Source: Planctomycetaceae bacterium (GTDB lineage: Bacteria > Planctomycetota > Planctomycetia > Pirellulales > Pirellulaceae). Taken from it: DNA of 8,654 nt. Positions 1-7,098 of the stretch are shown here, piece after piece. Every line of letters begins with the position of its first letter. Position 1 is the stretch's first letter. A program made the position numbers and the translations under genes. The notes beneath the pieces were generated by a model. That model did not search any database and had not been told where the DNA came from. It saw only the letters and a program-made list of their open reading frames with translations. Where the stretch lies: positions 1 to 8,654 of the forward strand of contig SKVE01000821.1 of assembly GCA_007129635.1 (NCBI GenBank). Direction: 5' to 3'.

Positions 1-1550
<1,550 letters not shown>

Positions 1551-1553
1551 CCG

Positions 1554-1640
1554 GTGTTGACGAGCGTCCACGATCTGAACAAGGCGACGATGCCCGAGGT
1601 CGAGCGTCTGACGAAGCGGTACGAGGCTGGCGAACCTGCG
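1554..1640 (+). other. Short open stretch after valS, possibly the start of a truncated gene
   Basis: Three bases after the valS stop, in the same frame, a GTG (1554) opens a frame reading VLTSVHDLNKATMPEVERL and on to about 1640. From there the sequence reads instead as a hydrogenase large subunit on the other strand. The roughly 29 residues look helical and protein-like. None of the three minus-strand frames across 1551-1636 resembles the hydrogenase C-terminus. I do not recognise the family. It may be the first codons of a gene downstream of valS, cut off at the same point where the hydrogenase gene is cut, or simply non-coding DNA. No clear ribosome-binding site precedes the GTG. Confidence 0.2.
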
Positions 1641-2082
1641 CCAACGGTGTGGTCATGCCGTCGGCGGCGTTCAGACGCGACAGCGGTGTGGTCTTGTACA
1701 CGCCCGATTCCACACCGTCGACCAAGCCTTTCCAGCCGATCTTTTTCAGGTAGGGAAACTTGAGGTAGCTCCAGGGTTCGATCCGTTCGGTGATATACTG
1801 ACCGTAGTCCCGGGCCGGGTACTTGGCATGCTGCTTGCCGTCCGGGCCTACCACGCGGATGTCGCCGTCATAGAAGTTGACGCAGTTGTCCGCGTCGACC
1901 GTTCCCATGTTATAGGTGCGATGGAAGTACGTGTCGCCGAGGATCAACCGGAGATACGCGCTGTTCTTCAGGACCACTTTGTAGAACAATTCGCGCAGCT
2001 TCTTGGCCGCTGGCGGCGGGTCGACATGGAACAACGCGTCCAGCGCCTTGCTCGCCGCCATGTGATGGGCCTCGGGACACAC
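1636..2082 (-). pseudogene. [NiFe]-hydrogenase large subunit, two joined internal fragments (group 3 type)
   Basis: Fragments of the catalytic large subunit of a cytoplasmic group 3 [NiFe]-hydrogenase (MvhA/HoxH-like), which would feed electrons from H2 to the Hdr/Hnd partners. The first piece (about 2079-1981) has CPEAHHMAASKALD followed by DPPPAAKKLRELFY, the region around the N-terminal Ni-binding CxxC. The second (about 1980-1636) has YNMGTVDADNCVNFYDG, PWSYLKFPYLKK and LNAADGMTTPLAQ. About 100 residues normally separate these pieces and are absent, yet the join is in frame. Only the second cysteine of the N-terminal CxxC survives. The C-terminal DPCxxC, which supplies the other two Ni ligands, is missing because the match stops at about 1636. 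The reading frame runs on as unrelated sequence to 1447, antisense to valS. The product could not assemble a NiFe site. Family call good; whether this is true decay or misassembly is open. Confidence 0.82.
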
Positions 2083-2084
2083 TA

Positions 2085-2909
2085 CGGGCAACTGGTGATG
2101 CACGTCTTGCACCTGCTGCACCGCTCGGGGGTCGATTTCCGAGGTGATCGGTTCCAGGACATACATGCCTCGATCCGCCAGGGACAGGGCGCACGCGGCG
2201 GCGGCCGCGCCCTGGGCTACCGAATCGGGAATGTCCTTGGGGCCTTGGCACGCACCGGCCAGGTAGATGCCTTCGGTGGCCGCTTCGACCGGGGCCAGCT
2301 TGGGATGCTTTTCCAGGAAGAAATCGCCTTGCGAGCAACTCAGCGAGAACAGCCGGGCCACGTGATCCGCATCGGCCCCCGGCTGCAGCGCGGCCGACAG
2401 GATGACCATGTCGACCGGCAGCCGCCGCGTCAGGCCCAACAGAGTGTCCTCGCACACGACCACCAACTTGCCCTCTTCCTCTTCGATCTCGGCCACGTCG
2501 GTCACCTCGGCCACCTTGCCGCGGATGAACTGGACGCCTTCGTGCAGCAGCCGCTTGTAGAATTCCTCGTAGCCCTTGCCGGGCGTCCGCATATCGATGT
2601 AGCAGTTGTAGACCTCCGCGCCGGTCTTCTCCTTGACCAGATGGGCAAACTTCAGCGAGTCCATGCAGCAGACCCGCGAGCAGTACTCGTGGTCGTGTTC
2701 GTCCCGGCTGCCGACGCAGTGGATGATGGCCACGGACGCAGGCGGCTGGCCCTCGGAGGTCAGGATCTCGCCGCTGGTCGGGCCGCTGGCGTGACTGATC
2801 CGCTCGAAGTCCAGCGCGTTGATCACATTCTTCAGCCGCCGGTAGCCGTAGCGGGCGATCTGCCGGCTGTCGAACACCTCGAAACCGGTCGCCACGACGA
2901 TCGGACCGG
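2085..2909 (-). pseudogene. HdrA C-terminal half (heterodisulfide reductase subunit A-like), truncated and frameshifted
   Basis: C-terminal half of an HdrA-type flavoprotein, the FAD-containing hub that splits electrons in Hdr complexes. The match starts abruptly at GPIVVATGFEVF (2907) and continues through the cluster-binding CVGSRDE...EYCSRVCCM segment, YIDMRTPGKGYEEFY, and the FAD-binding GIYLAGACQGPKDIPDSVAQ near the end. After EPITSEIDP a run of five C (2127-2131) shifts the frame. In the frame with one base fewer, the next codons give ERCSRCKTCITSCP, the expected [4Fe-4S] ferredoxin motif, followed by TAG at 2084-2082. The FAD-binding N-terminal half is absent and replaced by an HndC-like N-terminus in another frame. 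Whether this half belongs to the same ancestral gene as the HdrA N-half at 3486-4083 or to a second copy cannot be told; the gene order argues for a second copy or a rearrangement. Confidence 0.85.
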
Positions 2910-3170
2910 CCGGCCTTTCAGAAAATGCTCCTCGACCAGTTCGGCCACGTCCCGCTCGGCCAGCATCTGATAGAAAATCCCTTCGGGCTGGACGACCATG
3001 ACGGGCCCCTGGGCACAGAACCCGTTGCACCCGGTCGGGACGACCGTGATCTCGTCCTGAAGGTGGTGCTTGACCAGCGTCTCTTCCAGCACCTGCCGGA
3101 TGCGGAACGCCTTGTTCGAGACGCACCCCGTGCCGGTGCAAAGCATCAGATGCATTCGATAGGGCTTCAC
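2832..3170 (-). pseudogene. HndC/NuoF-like N-terminal [2Fe-2S] domain, truncated
   Basis: N-terminal thioredoxin-like [2Fe-2S] ferredoxin domain of a NuoF/HndC-type subunit, the part that passes electrons to the FMN/NAD(P)H module. Four cysteines fit the cluster: C11 and C16 (LCTGTGC) and C48 and C52 (PTGCNGFC). The GIFYQMLAERDVAELVEEHFLKGRPV tail, ending near 2904, is what normally leads into the FMN-binding domain. That domain (usually several hundred residues) is missing. After Val89 the frame continues for 23 unrelated residues to a stop at 2832 while the DNA reads as HdrA C-half in another frame. The GTG start at 3170 is supported by a strong Shine-Dalgarno AAGGAG 8 bases upstream. It begins 36 bases after the stop of the preceding HndB-like segment, consistent with one operon. 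The domain call is confident; the exact subunit name is inference from family resemblance and context. Confidence 0.82.
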
Positions 3171-3178
3171 GGAACGGT

Positions 3179-3184
3179 CTCCTT
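3179..3184 (-). promoter_or_regulatory. Ribosome-binding site AAGGAG fixing the HndC-like GTG start
   Basis: A full-strength Shine-Dalgarno AAGGAG on the minus strand lies 8 bases before the GTG at 3170-3168. This supports the GTG over any internal ATG of the HndC-like fragment. It also shows that this junction between genes is an original one, unlike the fused junctions on either side. Confidence 0.75.
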
Positions 3185-3206
3185 CTCTTCTTCCCCGACA
3201 GGTTGC

Positions 3207-3485
3207 TTATCCCACGCGTTCGCTACCGACGGCCAACGCGTATTCTGGTACGATCTTGCCGGCCAGGACGTGCGACTCGAAAATCTGCACCGTCTTGGCC
3301 TCGTCCAGGTGGACGTATTTGACCGGCGCTTGTCCCTTGACTTCGACGGTCATCATCGGTTCGCTACTGCACAATCCGGCACAGCCGGAGGTGGTCAGCA
3401 GGATGTCCCGGGCATCCCGTTGCTCCAACAGGTTCATCAACACCCGCATCACGTCTCGAGCGCCGGCGGCGATCCCGCAGGTTCC
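3207..3485 (-). pseudogene. HndB-like [2Fe-2S] domain fused in frame to an HdrA N-terminus
   Basis: Matches the small (2Fe-2S) ferredoxin-like subunit HndB of NADP-reducing hydrogenases. It has [13 protein letters not shown] at its start (3485), [13 protein letters not shown] in the middle, and a GKIVPEYAL end before TAA at 3209-3207. Three candidate cluster cysteines are visible (codons at 3479, 3383 and 3371). A free-standing HndB normally has about 40 residues ahead of the GTCGIAAGA motif and its own start codon. Here that part is absent, and the reading frame comes straight from HdrA, whose match ends at HPNIELL immediately before. In a complete complex this subunit would relay electrons between the hydrogenase or Hdr side and the NAD(P)-reactive HndC-like subunit encoded next. 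The fusion is in frame, so a chimeric protein could be made, but it lacks about half of HdrA and the HndB N-terminus. Confidence 0.78.
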
Positions 3486-4083
3486 CAACAATTCGATGTT
3501 CGGGTGCTGCCCGACGCTGACCATTTTCGGAGTCAGGATGCAGGCGGCGCAATCGAGGGTGGGAAAAGTCTTATCGAACTTGGCCATGTGGCCGCCGATC
3601 GACGGCTGTTTTTCGACCAGGTAGACTTTCTTGCCCGAGTCGGCGATCCGCAACGCGGCCTCGATCCCGGCGATCCCGCCGCCGACGATCAGCGTCTCGG
3701 GCCGCACCGGGACTTCGCGTTCCTCCAGCGGCAGGTGATGACGCACGCGCTGGACGGCGGCGGTGACCAGTCGCTTGGCCTTGGCCGTAGCCTGCTGGCG
3801 GTTGGTGTGTACCCACGAACAGTGCTCGCGGATATTCGCCATCTGGAACAGGAAGGGATTCAAACCCGCCTCGTCGCACGCTTTGCGGAACGTCGTCTCG
3901 TGCATCAGCGGCGAACACGATGCCACGACGACCCGCGTCAGACGGTGCTCTTCGATGTCCCGGCGGATGATCTCCTGGCCCGGGTCCGAGCACATGTACT
4001 TGTATTCCGACATCCACCGTGTGGGAGATGTTCGTCCCGCAGTGGCAAACATAGACGCCAATTCGTTCGCTCGGCGCGATCAT
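3486..4083 (-). pseudogene. hdrA: HdrA N-terminal half (heterodisulfide reductase subunit A), internally deleted and truncated
   Basis: N-terminal half of HdrA. The ATG at 4083 overlaps the preceding HdrB stop as ATGA, the usual translationally coupled arrangement. The first residues, [18 protein letters not shown], are the classic HdrA N-terminus. About 20 residues that should follow are missing, and the frame changes at about 4007-4012. The match resumes in another frame with [45 protein letters not shown], the FAD Rossmann motif [13 protein letters not shown] (around 3690) and [13 protein letters not shown] (3557-3519). HdrA similarity stops at HPNIELL (about 3486). The ferredoxin domains and FAD-binding C-terminal half that should follow are replaced by an HndB-like domain. 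As written, a ribosome starting at 4083 would leave the HdrA frame after about 25 residues. The family is certain; the cause of the breaks is not. Confidence 0.88.
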
Positions 4084-5300
4084 GAAGTCACCTTTTCACC
4101 GAGGAGGGGTTCCAGCGAAGTGAGATTGTCGTTCAAAGCCAACTCGACGGGCGGCAACCCGAAAGCGATCCCCATCAACTGGGTGAAGTACAACACGGGA
4201 ATCTGGCAACAGGCGCCGACCGCCCGGCCCACCTTGTCCTGGTACGCTTCCAGATTGATCGGGCACAACGGGCAGGCGGTGGCTACGCAACCGGCGCCCC
4301 GCTGGCTGGCCACCTTCAGGATCTTACCCGTCAGGACCTGCCCCGTTTCGGGATGCGTGGTCATCGCCATCCCCCCGCAGCACTTGGCAGCCAGCGGAAA
4401 GGGAACCACGGCGGCGCCCAGCCATTCGACCAGCCGTTCCATCAACCGGGGATACTCGGGGTGATCCAAGTCGTCAAACGGCCGACTCAACTGGCATCCG
4501 CAGTAGCAGGCCACCTTCCAGCCCGACATGTCCCGCTGGACCCGGGACCGGATGCGTGCCTCGCCGATGTCGTTCACCAGGATCTCCAGAAAGTGACGCA
4601 CCCGAACATTGCCCGAGTAGTCCATTCCGCCCGCTTGCAACGCCTGGCGAATGTCATCCCGCAGATGCGAATCTTCGGCCATGTACTTATTCGTTTTTCG
4701 CAACACGACGTAACAAGCGTTGCAGACCGTCGCCAATTCGCGGCCGTTCTGCTCGATCGCGGCAAGCATCTTGTGAAGGCTGTCAAGGCCCTTGATCTTG
4801 CGGGGGAGGATCTCCAAACGCCCGCGGAAAAAGAGCCTGATCGCCAGCGGAATCTGGGCCAAGGCATGCCAGGGATTGGTACGCAGGAAATACTTCCGCA
4901 ACAGCGTCGTTTCGGCGTTGCGGCCATAGCGGTCGACGGTTTCCGCAAAGGCGTGCGCCATGGTCTCGCCGGCGGCGTCCTTGGCCAGCCCCTTGTCGAC
5001 CTCCAGCCGCTTCAACTCGTACATCACATCGGTCAGCGGAATCCCCGCGGGACAACGGACCGCGCAGGAGTAACACGACACGCAAAGCCAGACAGTCTTG
5101 GCGTTCAGGACCCGGTCCAGCATGCCGGCACGCAACGAAGCGATGATCTCCCGAGGCCCGAATTCCATCGCCGCGCCGGACGGGCACGAGGCGGAACAGG
5201 TGCCGCACTGCAAGCACTGCTTCAGCTTCTCGCCGTGCGGCAAGGCGTACACGTCTTCGAGGAACTCCTCGCACAACTCCCTGGCCAACGCCGTCTGCAT
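4080..5300 (-). CDS. HdrC-HdrB fusion lacking the HdrB N-terminus (heterodisulfide reductase-like)
   Basis: 406-residue frame joining two Hdr subunits. Residues 1-180 are HdrC, with two [4Fe-4S] motifs (C29-C32-C35-C39 in CLQCGTCSASCP; C73-C76-C79-C83 in CVSCYSCAVRCP) and the usual LPRKIKGLDSLHKM end. Residues about 181-406 are HdrB from just before VCNACY onward, with one complete CCG domain (CYCGC265-269, KCCGG307-308, CPLC343-346). The first about 75 residues of HdrB, including the leading Cys and CC of the first CCG domain, are missing. Only its closing C193/C196 pair remains, so the non-cubane cluster site for disulfide reduction is probably broken. The ATG at 5300 is chosen because it follows AAGGGG by 7 bases and matches HdrC N-termini; the frame open upstream merely translates repeats. 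The stop overlaps the hdrA start (ATGA). Natural HdrB-HdrC fusions exist in other arrangements, but the loss of part of a CCG domain points to deletion. Confidence 0.85.
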   Translation of the reverse strand: MQTALARELCEEFLEDVYALPHGEKLKQCLQCGTCSASCPSGAAMEFGPREIIASLRAGMLDRVLNAKTVWLCVSCYSCAVRCPAGIPLTDVMYELKRLEVDKGLAKDAAGETMAHAFAETVDRYGRNAETTLLRKYFLRTNPWHALAQIPLAIRLFFRGRLEILPRKIKGLDSLHKMLAAIEQNGRELATVCNACYVVLRKTNKYMAEDSHLRDDIRQALQAGGMDYSGNVRVRHFLEILVNDIGEARIRSRVQRDMSGWKVACYCGCQLSRPFDDLDHPEYPRLMERLVEWLGAAVVPFPLAAKCCGGMAMTTHPETGQVLTGKILKVASQRGAGCVATACPLCPINLEAYQDKVGRAVGACCQIPVLYFTQLMGIAFGLPPVELALNDNLTSLEPLLGEKVTS

Positions 5301-5320
5301 CGTCAGTCCCCTTGTATCTT

Positions 5321-5416
5321 CGGTAGAACGGAATTCATTCCGTTCCTTACCCGCCGGTAGAACGGAATTCATTCCGTTCCTTACCCGCTCTGCTGAACGG
5401 AATGAATTCCGTTCTA
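5321..5416. repeat. Palindromic REP-like repeats: 34-bp tandem pair plus inverted third copy
   Basis: A 34-base unit beginning CGGTAGAACGGAATTC occurs twice in tandem without change (5321-5354 and 5355-5388). A third, inverted copy of its core lies at 5393-5416. Each core is itself a palindrome, GAACGGAAT-TC-ATTCCGTTC, so each can form a 9-bp hairpin, and the inverted copy can pair with either of the others. The array sits 20 bases upstream of the hdrC start and could form structure in the mRNA leader. The layout resembles dispersed intergenic REP-type elements. Confidence 0.85.
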
Positions 5417-5460
5417 CGACCTGGGTGCCCACTTCTGAAGCAGCCCCGACCGCAAGCAAA

Positions 5461-5539
5461 GTAGGTTGGGTCTCCGACCCGACCCGGTCCGACCCGACCC
5501 GGTCCGACCCGACCCGGTCGGGACGGAGTCCCAACCTAC
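5461..5539. repeat. Inverted repeat enclosing a 3x15-bp tandem repeat
   Basis: GTAGGTTGGG (5461-5470) and CCCAACCTAC (5530-5539) are perfect 10-bp inverted arms; similarity extends to about 20 bases with two mismatches. Inside lie three exact copies of the 15-base unit CGACCCGACCCGGTC (5475-5519). The element begins 7 bases after the stop of the GcvH-like gene and can fold into a long GC-rich hairpin on either strand, so it could slow or end transcription between that gene and hdrC. No U-run follows the arm, so it is not a classical intrinsic terminator. Confidence 0.85.
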
Positions 5540-5546
5540 GAAGACT

Positions 5547-6714
5547 CTAATACACCGCCATCTCGCACACGATGTGATCGGCCAAGGCTTCGGTGGTCCG
5601 CGCGTCCAGACTGGCCAGCCCGCCCATCGCATCGGGCTGGACCGTCAGCACCGTGACCTTGTTCATCGCGTCGCCCGGCGAGCGGGCCAGCAGCTTCTGA
5701 TTGACCAGCGCCCCCAAACCCTCGTTGCGCCACCACAGCCCCGGAGCGGCCAGCAGATGCACGCGGTGCCCGTACCGGTTGGTAATCGAGATCCCGCTGA
5801 TCGGCTCGGATGGCCCGCTCGGCCGCTCGACAGCCGCACGTTCTTGGCTCCGGAAAGCGGCGGACAGGATGTCCGGCAACTCGCCGTCCGTGAACGGCTC
5901 GACCGCATAGTACAGGATGCGGTACCTGCGGTAAGCCGTCTCACGTGGACCGTCGGCCGCCGCCAAGACCACCACGCGCAGGGACGGTCCCCGCCTGGTT
6001 CACCATTCGGGCCCATTCGGGCCCGGCATCCGCCAGGGACGGATCGTCCAGGAACACCACGGCCGCTTCGGACTTCTCCAGAGCTGCTCTCAAGGCGTCA
6101 CGATCGGCAACCAACTGGACTTCGCAGCCCAAGGCGGTCAGCTTCTCGGTCTGTTGCTGGGCCGAGTCCGGATCGGTATTCGCCAACAGAACCGCCCGCG
6201 GCGCACAATGTTCCGCCTCGCGCTCGTATTCCGTCGTGCAGACATGAGCCAGCCAGCCCTCGCTGCATGGATCCGTCACCAAACGCTCGGGATGTTTGGC
6301 CAAGTACTCGTTGACCGCCATCACCACCCCCGAGACCGGCGCAGCCACCACGACCATCGGTCTGCCGGGTACCGTGACACCCGCCAGCGGCAACCCCTGG
6401 TAGACCACTTCGCCGATTCGCGGCAACCGTAGTTCGCTGGGCACGGTGCCTCGCAATCCGGGCAACACAGCGCCGACGCATGCCGAGCCATCGACTTCCA
6501 TGCGGCACCACGAGTCGCCGCAGAAAAGCAGCGGCGACTGAGCCTCCAACGCCGTCGCAGCGCCCGCGTCCTGCGGTTCTCCGTTGCCCTGCAGCAGGTG
6601 ACGGGTCGCCAGCACTCGCTGCACCGCCGAGGTGATCCGGCTGAAGATCCTCCGGCACGCCTGGCAGATGACCTCCTCGTCATCCACCACCAGAAGTGCG
6701 TGACTATCCGCCAT
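5547..6714 (-). pseudogene. Receiver / GcvH-like / receiver signalling protein, frameshifted and internally deleted
   Basis: Reconstructed 388-residue protein, likely cytoplasmic and regulatory. Residues 4-26 are the start of a receiver (LLVVDDEEVICQACRRIF). ITSAVQRVLA follows at once and looks like the last helix of a receiver, so about 80 residues, including the phosphoacceptor Asp, seem deleted in frame (near 6637). Residues about 69-159 resemble glycine-cleavage H protein (LPRIGEVVYQG, AAPVSGVVMAVNEYL, DPCSEGWL). The lipoyl-lysine loop has no Lys; an Arg lies at or next to the Lys position. Residues about 173-291 look like a second receiver (VVFLDD; AVEPF where Lys-Pro is usual). The last about 97 residues are unrecognised. 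A surplus base in the CCCC run at 5989-5992 shifts the frame; removing it joins both halves into one 389-codon frame ending TAG 5549. ATG 6714 is preferred, with GGAGG 11 bases upstream. Transcription probably starts at the sigma-54 promoter just upstream. Function unknown. Confidence 0.75.
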
Positions 6715-6768
6715 GGCTGGTACTGCCTCCCGATGAAAGAGATTGGGGCCAAAGCGTGGCAATCACTG

Positions 6769-6784
6769 TGCAAGCTTCGTGCCA
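6769..6784 (-). promoter_or_regulatory. Sigma-54 (RpoN) -24/-12 promoter
   Basis: On the minus strand the bases read TGGCACGAAGCTTGCA, a complete match to the sigma-54 consensus TGGCACRNNNNTTGCW with the required spacing between the -24 GG and -12 GC. Transcription would begin near 6758, giving a leader of about 45 bases that includes GGAGG before the ATG at 6714. The gene upstream, in the same direction, encodes a sigma-54 enhancer-binding protein, the obligatory kind of activator. The element would drive the GcvH-like gene and perhaps the hdr genes beyond. Confidence 0.88.
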
Positions 6785-6904
6785 GAGCCAGAAACAGGGC
6801 CCAGGCGGACGAGATACCGATATCGACCGATGCAAAGTGGCCCAGACTCCCAAGGTGCAAAGCAATATCTGGCGAAACCTGGGGGGGGCATAGCCGAAAG
6901 CACT

Positions 6905-6940
6905 GCATGAAAAACTATCTGAATGTATGGGTTTTCATGC
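6905..6940. promoter_or_regulatory. Inverted repeat, candidate upstream activator site
   Basis: GCATGAAAA (6905-6913) and TTTTCATGC (6932-6940) are perfect 9-bp inverted arms separated by 18 bases. Their centre lies about 140 bases upstream of the -24 element at 6784, the usual distance for an enhancer bound by a sigma-54 activator that reaches the promoter by DNA looping. That it is bound by the protein encoded at 7099-8499 is inference. No T-run adjoins it, so a terminator is less likely. The rest of 6715-7098 shows nothing else I can name apart from a G8 run at 6881-6888. Confidence 0.5.
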
Positions 6941-7098
6941 GCACATCACTGTTAAGGCCGAACAGAATTGGGGCAGGCGTACACGTTGGGAGCAATAGAC
7001 GAGACAGGTAGATCTGCTAGGAACTTGAAGGATCGGTCGTGGCGCAAACCGAGGAGCCACCGATGAAAGATCAGGCATCGGGCGTCCCCGCTCTTTCG

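Noticed and set aside
1828..2970. Long plus-strand open frame (380 codons) opposite the HdrA and hydrogenase fragments
   Set aside because: Arg/Gln/His-rich translation without recognisable motifs; the minus strand carries clear conserved families. It is an antisense shadow in GC-rich DNA.
2925..4085. Plus-strand open frame of 386 codons
   Set aside because: Antisense to HndC, HndB and HdrA segments with strong cysteine and FAD motifs; no family features of its own.
4353..5360. Plus-strand open frame of 335 codons
   Set aside because: Antisense shadow of the HdrC-HdrB frame, ending by reading through the repeat array.
5321..5416. CRISPR array
   Set aside because: Only two direct copies with no spacer between them and one inverted copy; palindromic REP-like structure and no cas genes.
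5301..5534. Upstream extension of the HdrC frame to a start near 5534
   Set aside because: The extra residues translate the REP-like and minisatellite repeats; the ATG at 5300 has a ribosome-binding site and matches HdrC N-termini.
6757..6772. Plus-strand sigma-54-like sequence TGGCAATCACTGTGCA overlapping the minus-strand promoter
   Set aside because: Imperfect match (-12 is GTGC), and no plus-strand gene follows in 6780-7098; part of the resemblance comes from overlap with the true element.
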